The notes below the pieces were generated by a model. It ran no database searches. It was not told the DNA's origin and saw nothing but the letters and a program-made list of their open reading frames with translations. From Anaeromicropila herbilytica (GTDB lineage: Bacteria; Bacillota; Clostridia; Lachnospirales; Lachnospiraceae): DNA of 64,000 nt. Each line of letters starts with the position of its first letter. Within the stretch, counting starts at the first letter, position 1. The position numbers and the translations under genes are program-made. Shown here in pieces: positions 42,374 to 51,603 of the stretch. The stretch is from assembly GCF_016591975.1 (NCBI RefSeq), contig NZ_AP024169.1:1970001-2034000 (forward strand), given 5' to 3'.

Positions 42374-43028
42374 AAAGAAGGAAGCTAGTGGAAGAAATTA
42401 TTTGGAATTAGCATTGTATGCATTTGCGGGGCTTGGTATAGAAGCGTTATATGTATCTTTATTAGAACCCAATATTTATGGGTGTGTTATGAGTAAATGG
42501 AATGTGACACAGTCAATCTGTCATTGGATATTGACCTGTATAACATGGGGTGTGATTGCATTTCTTATAGTAAGATATGCATATATGAGATATGGTTTCG
42601 ATATTTTTGAGAGCAAAGATAAAATAAAGGTAAAGCAATGGATTCTGACTGTAGTCTGTGTAGCACTTGTGTTGATTAGTAATTATATAGAATGGAATGG
42701 CTCTAAAGTACTCCATGAATTCCAAAGTAATGGAATGCCAAAATTCATTTTCCAGTACATTTATTATTTATTTGAGACATGTTTGTTTATGCTAATAATT
42801 GTGTTCGGGCAGAAAGCTTTTGAAAAATGGTTACATAAAGAGAATATACCATATGGAGGTATTGTAGTAGCATTAACTTGGGGAATGGCACATTGGATGA
42901 CAAAAGGTAGTCTTTATGCAGGATTATTTACAGCAGCATGTGGTTTCTGTTTTGGAGCAATTTATCTCCTTTTGAATAGGAATATAAAGTGGACCTATCT
43001 GGTATTGTGTATAATGTTTATATTATAA
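42363..43028 (+). CDS. CPBP-like integral membrane protein lacking the EE motif
   Basis: From ATG 42363 (after GGTGGAGGGAAG) the ORF encodes 221 residues with about six hydrophobic helices. TWGMAHWMTKGSLYAG resembles CPBP/CAAX-protease motif 2 (FxxxH) and the following CFGAIYLLLNRN the terminal motif. The canonical E-E-x-x-x-R is replaced by YLFETCLFMLIIVFGQ, with only one Glu. It is likely the regulated target of the LytTR-DUF3021 pair. Protease activity is doubtful. Confidence 0.65.
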   Translation: MNIKKKEASGRNYLELALYAFAGLGIEALYVSLLEPNIYGCVMSKWNVTQSICHWILTCITWGVIAFLIVRYAYMRYGFDIFESKDKIKVKQWILTVVCVALVLISNYIEWNGSKVLHEFQSNGMPKFIFQYIYYLFETCLFMLIIVFGQKAFEKWLHKENIPYGGIVVALTWGMAHWMTKGSLYAGLFTAACGFCFGAIYLLLNRNIKWTYLVLCIMFIL

Positions 43029-43118
43029 AATCATACTATTTAAGTATAATATACATTATTAATACAAGTTCCTAATATAGAGATAGTTTTCTACATCAAA
43101 ATAGATAATAAAATTATG

Positions 43119-43162
43119 AACGCAACTCATAGAAATATAAGATTTCTAAGGGCTGCGTTTTT
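43119..43162 (+). terminator. Terminator of the LytTR operon
   Basis: AACGCAACTCATAGAAAT (43119-43136) pairs with ATTTCTAAGGGCTGCGTT (43142-43159) with small mismatches, then TTTTT. Confidence 0.8.
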
Positions 43163-43208
43163 GAATGTTCTAAATTAATGAAATTCTTAAATTAAATGAT
43201 ATTCCTTC

Positions 43209-43237
43209 TTGACAAATCATTATCATATGGATATCAT
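43209..43237 (+). promoter_or_regulatory. Promoter of the suf operon
   Basis: TTGACA (43209-43214), a 17-nt spacer and TATCAT (43232-43237). The spacer TCATTATCATATGGAT is Fur-box-like, suggesting iron control; this is inference only. Confidence 0.7.
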
Positions 43238-43326
43238 AAGATTATACCTGAGCAAAATACTCGGAAATGAAATGGTAGGATATAGAATATATATAGAATT
43301 CGAATAATAAGTAAGGAGAATACAAG

Positions 43327-44082
43327 ATGAATGAAAAACTTTTAGAGATAAATAATTTACATGTTAATACAGAGGATAAAGAAATATTAAAAGGTGTTAA
43401 CCTAACGGTGAATAAAGGAGAAGTTCATGTAATTATGGGCTCCAATGGTGCAGGTAAGTCAACCTTAGCACAAGTAATCTTAGGACATCCAAAGTATCAA
43501 GTAACAGAGGGAGACATGATCTTCCAAGGTGAGAGCCTAAAGGAATTAAAGACAGATGAGAGAGCAAGAAAAGGAATCTTTCTATCCTTTCAGACACCTG
43601 AGGAAGTGCCAGGAGTTACGGTAGAAGGGTTCTTAAGAAGCGCAAGAAGTGCAGCACTTGGTCGACCTGTTATGCTACATAGCTTTCGTAAAGAATTAAA
43701 AGAAAAATTAGAGTTGCTAGATATTAGTGATGAATATGCTTCTAGATATCTAAATGTTGGCTTCTCCGGAGGAGAAAAGAAGAAAAATGAAATCATTCAA
43801 ATGATGATGCTGAATCCGAAACTTGCTATTCTAGATGAAACAGACTCAGGACTTGATGTTGATGCAGTTAAGATTGTATCGGAAGGCGTAAAGCAATTTA
43901 AAAATGAGGAGAATGCCGTAATCATTATTACTCATAATAGCAAGATATTACAAAGCTTAGAACCTGATTATGTGCATATCTTATTAGATGGTCAGATTGT
44001 TCGAACATCCGATGCTTCCTTGATTGAAGAAGTAAATCAAAAAGGATTTGCAGAATATAAAGAAGCAGTAATACATGCATAA
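43327..44082 (+). CDS. sufC: Fe-S cluster assembly ATPase SufC
   Basis: SufC is the ABC-type ATPase of the SufBCD scaffold. The 251-aa protein has Walker A GSNGAGKSTLAQ near residue 40, the Q-loop SFQTPEEVPGV, the signature FSGGEKKKNE near 150 and Walker B LAILDETDSGLD near 168. The EVPGV segment and the signature with KKKNE are SufC-specific. It is first of five tightly spaced suf genes. AAGGAG precedes the ATG. Confidence 0.97.
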   Translation: MNEKLLEINNLHVNTEDKEILKGVNLTVNKGEVHVIMGSNGAGKSTLAQVILGHPKYQVTEGDMIFQGESLKELKTDERARKGIFLSFQTPEEVPGVTVEGFLRSARSAALGRPVMLHSFRKELKEKLELLDISDEYASRYLNVGFSGGEKKKNEIIQMMMLNPKLAILDETDSGLDVDAVKIVSEGVKQFKNEENAVIIITHNSKILQSLEPDYVHILLDGQIVRTSDASLIEEVNQKGFAEYKEAVIHA

Positions 44083-44097
44083 AAGAGGTGATATCAT

Positions 44098-45504
44098 ATG
44101 GAAAATATAAAAGATACAATCAAAGAGCTAGAGCGAGGAGTATACGACATCATTAATGAAGATCGATATCGATACAAATCGCAAAAAGGTTTGACGAAAG
44201 AGATTATTTTAGATATCTCACATAAGAAGAACGAACCTGAATGGATGACGAATTTTCGGTTGAAATCTTTGGAGACATATCAGAATATTGAGATGCCAAC
44301 CTGGGGGCCATCCCTTGAGGAATTAGATATGGACAATATCGTAACTTATGTTCAACCAGATACCAAGCTAAATGGTAACTGGGAGGAAGTGCCAGAGGAA
44401 ATCAAAGATACTTTTGATAAACTAGGAATACCTAAGGCAGAAAGAGAATCGCTTGCTGGTGTAGGAGCTCAATATGATTCTGAGGTTGTATATCATAGTA
44501 TTAGAGAGGATCTTGTAAAGCAAGGTGTCATTTACACGGATATGGAAAGTGCTCTTAGAGATTATGAAGATATTATAAAAGAGTATTTCATGACACTAGT
44601 TCCACCAAATGATCATAAATTTGTTGCGCTTCATGGTGCTGTGTGGTCAGGAGGATCTTTTGTTTACGTCCCAGAAGGTGTTGAAGTCGAGATACCATTA
44701 CAATCTTATTTCCGTTTGAATTCACCAGGTGCTGGGCAGTTTGAACATACATTGATTATCGTTGATAAGAATGCGAAGCTCCATTTTATAGAAGGTTGCT
44801 CGGCACCTAAATATAACGTAACCAATCTACATGCAGGATGTGTTGAATTATTTGTTAAAGAAGGAGCATACTTACGATATTCCACTATTGAGAACTGGTC
44901 TAGAAATATGTTGAACTTGAATACGAAAAGGGCCGTTGTCGAGAAAAAAGGTACGATTGAATGGGTATCTGGTTCCTTCGGCTCAAAGATATCCATGCTA
45001 TATCCAATGAGCATTTTAAAAGGAGAAGGTGCAAGATCTGAATTTACAGGAATTACATTTGCAGGAAAAGGTCAGATATTAGATACAGGAACGAAAGTTG
45101 TTCATGCAGCACCTTACACTTATTCTACAATTAATACGAAATCTATCTCCAAAAGTGGTGGAGAAGCTATATACCGTGGAAGTGTTCGAGTGGCAAAGAA
45201 TGCCCACCATAGTAAATCGACAATCTCTTGTGAATCCTTAATGCTTGATGATCTATCAAGAGCAGATACCATCCCAGTTCTTGATATTATGAATGATGAA
45301 GTTGAGATAGGACATGAAGCTAAAATAGGTAAGATTAGTGATGATACGATTTTCTATCTAATGACAAGAGGTATTAGTGAAGAAGAAGCCAAAGCAATGA
45401 TAGTTCGTGGATTTGCAGAACCAATAGCAAAGGAATTACCGCTTGAATATGCAGTAGAGATGAATAATCTAATCAAACTTGAATTAGAAGGAAGTATCGG
45501 ATAG
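44098..45504 (+). CDS. sufB: Fe-S cluster assembly scaffold SufB
   Basis: SufB is the main scaffold on which the nascent Fe-S cluster forms. The 468-aa protein shows HGAVWSGGSFVYVPEGVEVE, ENWSRNMLNLNTKRAVVE and the cluster-site region HSKSTISCESLMLDD (conserved Cys), plus HEAKIGKISDDTIFYLMTRG near the C-terminus. The start at 44098 follows AGAGGTGAT. It is homologous in its second half to the downstream sufD. Confidence 0.97.
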   Translation: MENIKDTIKELERGVYDIINEDRYRYKSQKGLTKEIILDISHKKNEPEWMTNFRLKSLETYQNIEMPTWGPSLEELDMDNIVTYVQPDTKLNGNWEEVPEEIKDTFDKLGIPKAERESLAGVGAQYDSEVVYHSIREDLVKQGVIYTDMESALRDYEDIIKEYFMTLVPPNDHKFVALHGAVWSGGSFVYVPEGVEVEIPLQSYFRLNSPGAGQFEHTLIIVDKNAKLHFIEGCSAPKYNVTNLHAGCVELFVKEGAYLRYSTIENWSRNMLNLNTKRAVVEKKGTIEWVSGSFGSKISMLYPMSILKGEGARSEFTGITFAGKGQILDTGTKVVHAAPYTYSTINTKSISKSGGEAIYRGSVRVAKNAHHSKSTISCESLMLDDLSRADTIPVLDIMNDEVEIGHEAKIGKISDDTIFYLMTRGISEEEAKAMIVRGFAEPIAKELPLEYAVEMNNLIKLELEGSIG

Positions 45505-45539
45505 AGAATAAGTAAGGAGATTAGAACAGAGGTGATATC

Positions 45540-46646
45540 ATGAGTGAGAATAATAGAAAAATAATAAGTCCAATACCAGTTCGAACATGGAGAGGTCTTG
45601 GTGTGAATCATGCTTTCCTTGAAGAACAGGATATTAAACTAAAACCTTATCATAGACAAATATTTGAGAAAAGAAATAGCATAGATGAGTTTGGAATTGT
45701 AACAGAACTGACTGAGAAGCAAAATCAAGAAGCACATTTCATAGATAAGCAGTATAAGGGACTTGATCAGAATATTTTAGAGCAGTGTATAAAAGAATAT
45801 AATACAGGAGTTTATATTGAAGCACAGGAAGGCACTAGTAGACAAGAACCAATTATCCTTCATTATACTTTAGATAAAGAGAATAATACATTAATTGATA
45901 ATAATCTAATAATTGCAAAAGAAAACAGTGAAATTACTGTCATTATTCAATATGATTCCAAGGTAAAAGGATATCATAATGGACTCACTAGAATCTTCGG
46001 TAAGAAAGGCTCTAGGATAAAGTTAGTTAAAGTTCAAACTTTGAGTGATGATAGTACACATTTAGATGCTGTATATACCAAATTAGAAGACAATGCAGAA
46101 ATAGAATATACCTTAATTGAATTAGGTGCCAAGAATGGAATTATTCATAATCAAAGCGATTTGATAGGAACAAATAGTAGAACGAATCTTAAAATGGCAT
46201 ATATCACAGATAAAGACCGCAAAATAGATATGAATTATATCATGAATCATGTTGGAAGAGAAACAAATAGCCAGATTGATGTCAAAGGTGCTCTTTTAGA
46301 TGAAGCAGATAAGATCTTTCGAGGAACAATCGATTTGAGAAAAGGTGCTGTCAAAGCCAAAGGTAAGGAAGAAGAATATACAATATTACTGAGTGATAAA
46401 GTTAGAAATCGTTCTGTACCTATTCTATTATGTACAGAACATGAAGTGGAAGGGCAGCATGCAGCAAGTACTGGTAAAGTTGATGAGAATAAACTGTTTT
46501 ATCTGATGTCAAGAGGCTTAAGCGAGTATGAGGCTAAGAAATTAATAGTTGAGGCTTCCCTGAATCCAATCATTGATCAGATACCAGACGAATTAATTAG
46601 AGAAGAAATCAATGATTATGTAAGGAGGAAGTTTATTAATGAATAA
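45540..46646 (+). CDS. sufD: Fe-S cluster assembly protein SufD
   Basis: SufD is the second scaffold subunit, a SufB paralogue. The 368-aa protein has GTSRQEPIILHYTLD, MAYITDKDRKIDMNYIMNHVG, FRGTIDLRKGAVKAKG and the closing HAASTGKVDENKLFYLMSRG and LSEYEAKKLIVEA. The HxxxTGKVD segment matches the SufD SufB-interaction region. It overlaps sufS by 8 bp. AGAGGTGAT precedes the ATG. Confidence 0.95.
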   Translation: MSENNRKIISPIPVRTWRGLGVNHAFLEEQDIKLKPYHRQIFEKRNSIDEFGIVTELTEKQNQEAHFIDKQYKGLDQNILEQCIKEYNTGVYIEAQEGTSRQEPIILHYTLDKENNTLIDNNLIIAKENSEITVIIQYDSKVKGYHNGLTRIFGKKGSRIKLVKVQTLSDDSTHLDAVYTKLEDNAEIEYTLIELGAKNGIIHNQSDLIGTNSRTNLKMAYITDKDRKIDMNYIMNHVGRETNSQIDVKGALLDEADKIFRGTIDLRKGAVKAKGKEEEYTILLSDKVRNRSVPILLCTEHEVEGQHAASTGKVDENKLFYLMSRGLSEYEAKKLIVEASLNPIIDQIPDELIREEINDYVRRKFINE

Positions 46647-47871
46647 GGAGATAAAAAAAGATTTTCCAATCTTAGATCAAGAAATACATGGTCACCGATT
46701 TACGTATCTTGATAGTGCGGCTACGACTCAGAAACCAATCGCAGTATTAGAAGCAGTGAACGATTACTATAAGAACTATAATGCGAACCCTCATCGAGGT
46801 GCTTATTATTTAAGTGAAAAGTCAACGGAAATCTATGAAAATACAAGAACAGTTGTAAAAGAATTCATTGGTGCAAAGAACGAGAAAGAAATTATCTTTG
46901 TTAAAAATGCAACAGAAGCTTTTAATTTGTTAGCTCATTCATATGGAATGAATTTCATTAAGGAGGGTGATGAGATTGTCATATCAGTCGCTGAACATCA
47001 TTCCAATCTTGTACCATGGCAGCAAGTTGCGAAAGCAAAAGGTGCTCTATTAAAATATCTATATCTAGATGAAGAAGGAATTATAACAGAAGAAGAGATA
47101 GCAAATAAGATTACGAATAAGACGAAAATAGTTTCAGTCACTCACGTATCAAATGTATTAGGAACGATTCAACCAATTAAGAAGATTATAGAGAAAGCAC
47201 ATAGTGTAGGTGCGGTAGCATTTATTGATATCGCGCAGAGTGTTCCTCATATGAAGATTGATGTAAGTCAATTGGATGCAGATGCAGCAGTATTTTCAGG
47301 TCACAAGATGCTTGCACCTATGGGGATTGGAGTACTTTATGGGAAAGAAGAATTATTAGAGAAGATGCCACCTTTTATGTGTGGTGGTGATATGATTGAA
47401 TATGTAACAGAACAAGATACGACCTTTGCTGAACTTCCGAACAAATTCGAGGGAGGAACTCAGAATGTGGAAGGAGCTGCTGGATTAACTAGTGCTATTC
47501 AATATTTGAATGAGATTGGTATGGATAATGTCGAACAAATTGAAGATGAACTGGTAAGTGAAACTTTAAAACGCCTTGAAGAATTACCTTTTGTTACCGT
47601 GTATGGTACGAAAGATACAAAGAAGAAATCAGGTGTTATCTCTTTTAATGTAGAAGGAATTCACCCTCATGATGTTGCATCTATACTAGATTCTTATGGA
47701 GTAGCAATACGTGTCGGTAGGCATTGTGCATATCCTTTGCTTAATTATATGGGAGTTAATGCAGGAACATGCCGTGTTAGTTTCTATATCTATAATACAA
47801 TGGAAGATGTAGAAGCATTGATTGAAGGACTAAAAAATACAAGGAAGTGGTTAGGATATGGATCTAAATAG
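46639..47871 (+). CDS. sufS: Cysteine desulfurase SufS
   Basis: SufS is the PLP enzyme that removes sulfur from cysteine for the cluster. The 410-aa group II desulfurase has YLDSAATTQKP at the start, NPHRGAYYLSEKSTE, VSVTHVSNVLGT, the PLP-lysine segment AAVFSGHKMLAPMGIGVLYG near 225, and the active-site Cys in VGRHCAYPLLNYMGV near 360. It overlaps sufD upstream and sufU downstream. SufU is its expected sulfur acceptor. Confidence 0.97.
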   Translation: MNKEIKKDFPILDQEIHGHRFTYLDSAATTQKPIAVLEAVNDYYKNYNANPHRGAYYLSEKSTEIYENTRTVVKEFIGAKNEKEIIFVKNATEAFNLLAHSYGMNFIKEGDEIVISVAEHHSNLVPWQQVAKAKGALLKYLYLDEEGIITEEEIANKITNKTKIVSVTHVSNVLGTIQPIKKIIEKAHSVGAVAFIDIAQSVPHMKIDVSQLDADAAVFSGHKMLAPMGIGVLYGKEELLEKMPPFMCGGDMIEYVTEQDTTFAELPNKFEGGTQNVEGAAGLTSAIQYLNEIGMDNVEQIEDELVSETLKRLEELPFVTVYGTKDTKKKSGVISFNVEGIHPHDVASILDSYGVAIRVGRHCAYPLLNYMGVNAGTCRVSFYIYNTMEDVEALIEGLKNTRKWLGYGSK

Positions 47872-48289
47872 TATATATACAGAGGTAATAGCAGAACATA
47901 ATATGTCCAATCATAATAAGCATCATATTGAGGGGGCTGATTTTATTGAGAAGGGGCATAATCCAAGCTGTGGTGATGAGATTGAACTTGAACTTCGAAT
48001 CAAGAATGGAATAGTAGAAGATGGAGGATTTACTGGAGTAGGATGTGCAATATCTCAAGCGTCCACTTCTATTATGATTGATTTAATCAGAGGTAAGAGT
48101 GTTGAAGAGGCAAAAGAGCTCATTGAGACTTTTTTAGGTATGATTAAGAGAGAGATTAAAGATGAGAAAGAACTTGAGGTATTAGAAGATGCGATTGCAT
48201 TAAAAAATATATCAAATATGCCAGCAAGAGTAAAATGTGCGGTATTAGCATGGCATACTTTAGAGGAATCCTTAAAGAAAGCAGTATAG
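47858..48289 (+). CDS. sufU: Sulfur-relay/scaffold protein SufU
   Basis: This zinc-dependent IscU-like protein accepts sulfur from SufS. The 143-aa protein contains the three conserved cysteines: NPSCGDEIELEL, GVGCAISQASTSIM and ARVKCAVLAWHTLEE. The Firmicute-specific Gly insertion between the first two Cys is as expected. The start lies inside sufS (14-bp overlap). A terminator (48292-48340) closes the five-gene operon. Confidence 0.96.
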   Translation: MDLNSIYTEVIAEHNMSNHNKHHIEGADFIEKGHNPSCGDEIELELRIKNGIVEDGGFTGVGCAISQASTSIMIDLIRGKSVEEAKELIETFLGMIKREIKDEKELEVLEDAIALKNISNMPARVKCAVLAWHTLEESLKKAV

Positions 48290-48291
48290 TA

Positions 48292-48340
48292 AAGCAGATA
48301 GGGTAGACTTGTTCAAAGTCTATCTTATCTGCTTTTTTAG
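48292..48340 (+). terminator. Terminator of the suf operon
   Basis: AAGCAGATAGGGTAGACTT pairs with AAAGTCTATCTTATCTGCTT, followed by TTTTTT. Confidence 0.9.
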
Positions 48341-48446
48341 AAAATTAAGATGGATATGCATAGTGACTTATCTGTAATATTTTTTAAGAAATAACAATTT
48401 TATGTAAAAATTATATACCTGATCTAGTGATAAATAAGAAGAAAGC

Positions 48447-49394
48447 TTACTCTAAGAATTTATTAATAACACTTACATTATCGAAATAGATTACTCTTTT
48501 TGTAAGTGTTGAGGTATCATCTGGCTGTGCCCAATTCCATTTATAGATACCTAATTTCATAATTGGACCTAATTCATCATTTGTAGTGTTAGGAAGCCCG
48601 TTACAATCTAAGACTAAATTATCATTTTTATATACTTCTAATATAGGATTTTGAGAAGAAAGCCATCCCCATTTTATATGAAATGACCACTTCACCCATT
48701 TTCCTTTATCTTCTACATAAGATCCTAGATCATAAGAAGCGAAGTTCTTTTTATCAATGATTGATTGGTCGGTAGATACTTCTGCATCATCCCAACAACG
48801 ACCTATTATATAATGACCATCAAAAGTATGAAGTGATAAAGGTGGAGAAGTCCAAGGCTCATTTTTATCTAAGTCAGGTTGATTATGCCATTGGGCAATT
48901 ATTTCAGAACCTTCTGAATCAATTTTATAATCTTCTGATCCTCCTTTTGGAAGCAAAGTATAAAATGTATAAGTGTGTTCTTGTCTTTGTTCGTTTTGAA
49001 TGTTACTTATTACAGGATTAGCCTGGTCAATGCGAATCTCGGAACGCTTGCTGTCTGAAACAATTTTGTCGTTCTTATTTAATTGAACTCTTAATGACTT
49101 CTTTCCAGAATAGTGGTACTTATTTGATAATGTAATCGAATTAGGGTTGGGAATCTCCTTATACCAATAGTCATCATTTAATGGTTGCTCAAAATCGTCT
49201 GTAAATATTGTTTCGGTAGCATTACTAACCGTGTAAGTGCTAACCTTATTTAAATTTCTACCAATAGAAGGTATATTATTAGTGGTTGAACTTTTAGTGA
49301 GGTTTGAAGCATTTACATTAATAGATGTCATAGCAAATAGAACAGAGCCAGTAACTGTTAACGTTAAGAGGGACTTTAATAATTGTTGATGCAT
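48447..49394 (-). CDS. Secreted polysaccharide lyase (PF14099-like)
   Basis: The N-terminal signal peptide ends near NASNLTKS. The mature part is a jelly-roll lyase of the PF14099 type: TIFTDDFEQPLNDDYWYKE, RSEIRID, EIIAQWHNQPD, PPLSLHTFDGHYIIG, KWVKWSFHIKW and the closing IMKLGIYKWNWAQP. Families with this fold include heparin-lyase-like PL13 and glucuronan lyase PL20. The substrate cannot be fixed, but a uronic-acid polymer is likely. It is monocistronic; GGAG precedes the ATG. Confidence 0.82.
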   Translation of the reverse strand: MHQQLLKSLLTLTVTGSVLFAMTSINVNASNLTKSSTTNNIPSIGRNLNKVSTYTVSNATETIFTDDFEQPLNDDYWYKEIPNPNSITLSNKYHYSGKKSLRVQLNKNDKIVSDSKRSEIRIDQANPVISNIQNEQRQEHTYTFYTLLPKGGSEDYKIDSEGSEIIAQWHNQPDLDKNEPWTSPPLSLHTFDGHYIIGRCWDDAEVSTDQSIIDKKNFASYDLGSYVEDKGKWVKWSFHIKWGWLSSQNPILEVYKNDNLVLDCNGLPNTTNDELGPIMKLGIYKWNWAQPDDTSTLTKRVIYFDNVSVINKFLE

Positions 49395-49764
49395 ATAGAT
49401 CTCCTTTTCATAATATTGTATTATATACTAATATTCGACACTTTAATATTATGAATGAATAGAACTTTAGTCGGACATATGATGTTGGATTTTACAACCA
49501 TACTTAAAACTTTTATAAACTATAGGAACTTTAAAACTAATATTGGGTATATTGCATACAAAATATAATATATATTGTTAAAAATATAGCAAAATATCAT
49601 ATAAGTACTAGTAAAGAAAATTAATTTGTTGTAGAATATAGATAAGATAAATAATTCATGAATAGATTGACCAAATAGAGAGAATTCTATTTGAATTAAG
49701 TAACGAAATCACTGTAGTTATTACATATGCAGATATGTAAACCAATTAGAAATGAGGGATATCT
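49395..49764. other. 370-bp divergent AT-rich spacer
   Basis: A short inverted repeat CAAATAGA/TCTATTTG (49671-49692 area) lies 75 bp before the HEPN-like gene. No confident promoter pair, ORF or terminator was seen. Confidence 0.5.
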
Positions 49765-50574
49765 ATGATAAGCGTAAGTTTAAAAAATATGATTTTAAAG
49801 GATAATGAGGAATATTGTTTTAATCCATATTTTTGTTTTCGCAATAATGATACTAGAGACAGTCTTGCCTTAGAATGCAGTGAAGATGATGAGGAATCTT
49901 GTGAGTCATCTCAAAGTATTATACGATATGCTCTTGATTTGGCATTTCCTGAATTATTTCTTAGGACTTATTGTAAAGAAGGATATGCAATCTGGATTAG
50001 TAGACCAATGTTGAACTCATATGCGAATCATAGTTATAGTCCATCCGATATTTTTCAATTAGATGAAGATAAGATGGATGATTTAAGACGGTGGTTTGAT
50101 CTTTTGGTAGAATACTCATATTCAACCAAAGAACATATAGATAATCTAGTTAGTCCATGGAACAAAGCTTTCAATGAATATCGGAATGCAATTGATTCGA
50201 CGAATGTTGAAAAAGCATATATGCATTTGGTAGCAGCGCTGGAAGCCCTCTTTCGAGATTCAAATAGTGAAGTACAATTTAAGGTAACACTATATACTTC
50301 TCTTATCTATTCGGAGGAGAAAATGGATAGAAAAAGAGTTAAGAGCTTATTAAAGAAAGCTTACGATATACGAGGTAATCTAATGCTTGGAGAAATACGA
50401 TCTATGAAGGAACTAGCAAATAAAGAGGCTCTTTATCATGATTATTTTGAATTAAAGAAGATTGTTAGTTCAGTATTATATAAGACATATGGCCTTACCA
50501 AAGAAGAAATTCTTGATCTGGTAGAAGATAATGTGTTTGAAAGCCATATTTCATTAAAAAGAAGTGTTTTATAG
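49765..50574 (+). CDS. HEPN-domain-like protein (Apea-type) without catalytic His
   Basis: The 269-aa protein has an N-terminal acidic region of unknown fold, then from about residue 130 a helical HEPN-like domain: AYMHLVAALEALFRDS, then YDIRGNLMLGEI where Apea-like HEPN proteins read Y..R...V.HG. The Arg is present but the His of the R-x4-6-H motif is Leu. HEPN domains are usually RNases in toxin and defence systems; loss of His suggests a binding role. It is monocistronic. GAGGG precedes the ATG. Confidence 0.7.
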   Translation: MISVSLKNMILKDNEEYCFNPYFCFRNNDTRDSLALECSEDDEESCESSQSIIRYALDLAFPELFLRTYCKEGYAIWISRPMLNSYANHSYSPSDIFQLDEDKMDDLRRWFDLLVEYSYSTKEHIDNLVSPWNKAFNEYRNAIDSTNVEKAYMHLVAALEALFRDSNSEVQFKVTLYTSLIYSEEKMDRKRVKSLLKKAYDIRGNLMLGEIRSMKELANKEALYHDYFELKKIVSSVLYKTYGLTKEEILDLVEDNVFESHISLKRSVL

Positions 50575-50726
50575 CATTAATTGTTAAAAATATAACAAAT
50601 ATTCCCATGTATCTGGCTTGATGAATACTTAATAAAAAAAGATATAAAAAGTTTAAGCATTTAAGTATAGTTAAGATTTTTCGCTGGGAGGTTTGAAGTA
50701 TTATAATGAGAGTTAGAAATAGAAAG

Positions 50727-50769
50727 AACTGCCCTTATTTATGTTATTTTAAATAAGGGCAGTTTTTTT
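50727..50769. terminator. Terminator between HEPN-like gene and aroD
   Basis: AACTGCCCTTATTTA (50727-50741) pairs perfectly with TAAATAAGGGCAGTT (50750-50764), then TTTTTTT. It lies between convergent genes. Confidence 0.9.
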
Positions 50770-50838
50770 GATGATTCGGATGAGTACACGATATGGAGAA
50801 AATGAAATCGATAGTCAAAATACGATAATCTTGAGTAT

Positions 50839-51603
50839 TTACAAATTTTTGTGAATTAGTTCAAGAATCGTTGAAATTTCTGAGACAGGCATTTGACCAG
50901 GAGCACTTTTCTTATTTGCAGATGCGAATGTTATAGAAGAACCAAAGAATTCACCAGATAATCGACTGATTAGGCCTAGGCTACCCATTGCCATTGTTAT
51001 GATAGGGCCACTTGCATGAAGTTCCTTCATTTCGCTTGTTGCCTCTAATAATGTAAATACATCGGATAGATGATTTGGCATAACTGCTATCTTTGGAATA
51101 TCTGCACCTAAATCCTGCATTTTACAGAGTCTTTTTAGTATTTCGCTTTTAGAAGGTGTTCTATCAAAATCATGGTTTGAAGCTATTACATAACAATGAT
51201 GCTGGTGTGCATATTCAATCAGGGAAAGAGCTTCACTTTCACCAGTAAATAATTCAACATCAATAAAATCTATGAGACCAGTATTAATAGCTACTTCATT
51301 TAAATCTATATAATCAGAGACAGCAATGTCTTTATTTCCACCTTCTCTTTTGGTACGAAAAGTAAAAAGAATAGGAAGGTCAATTAAGATCTCGCTTAAA
51401 ATGACAAGGATATCCTTCACTTTATTACAGTCGGTAGAATCTTCGAACCAATCGACTCTCCATTCAACAATATCAACGGGCATATCTTTTATCATAGTTG
51501 CCTCTTTTATAATATTGTCTTTCGTTTCTTCAACGATTGGGACACATATCTTTGGAATCCCATCACCAATGGTTCTGTTTTTTACTTGAATTACTCGCTT
51601 CAT
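50839..51603 (-). CDS. aroD: 3-dehydroquinate dehydratase, type I
   Basis: AroD dehydrates 3-dehydroquinate through a Schiff-base lysine. The 254-aa type I enzyme shows DIVEWRVDWFEDS near 45, LFTFRTKREGG near 80, VIASNHDFDRTPS near 140 with the catalytic His and IPKIAVMPNHLSDV with the Schiff-base Lys near 170, and MAMGSLGLISRLSGEFFGS. The ATGA overlap with aroK (start 51603, aroK stop 51602-51600) shows tight coupling. AGGAG is 8 nt upstream. Confidence 0.96.
   Translation of the reverse strand: MKRVIQVKNRTIGDGIPKICVPIVEETKDNIIKEATMIKDMPVDIVEWRVDWFEDSTDCNKVKDILVILSEILIDLPILFTFRTKREGGNKDIAVSDYIDLNEVAINTGLIDFIDVELFTGESEALSLIEYAHQHHCYVIASNHDFDRTPSKSEILKRLCKMQDLGADIPKIAVMPNHLSDVFTLLEATSEMKELHASGPIITMAMGSLGLISRLSGEFFGSSITFASANKKSAPGQMPVSEISTILELIHKNL

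Noticed and set aside
44185..44200. GTTTGACGA inside sufB resembling the hairpin-repeat loop
   Set aside because: It is coding sequence of a conserved gene with no surrounding inverted arms; a chance match.
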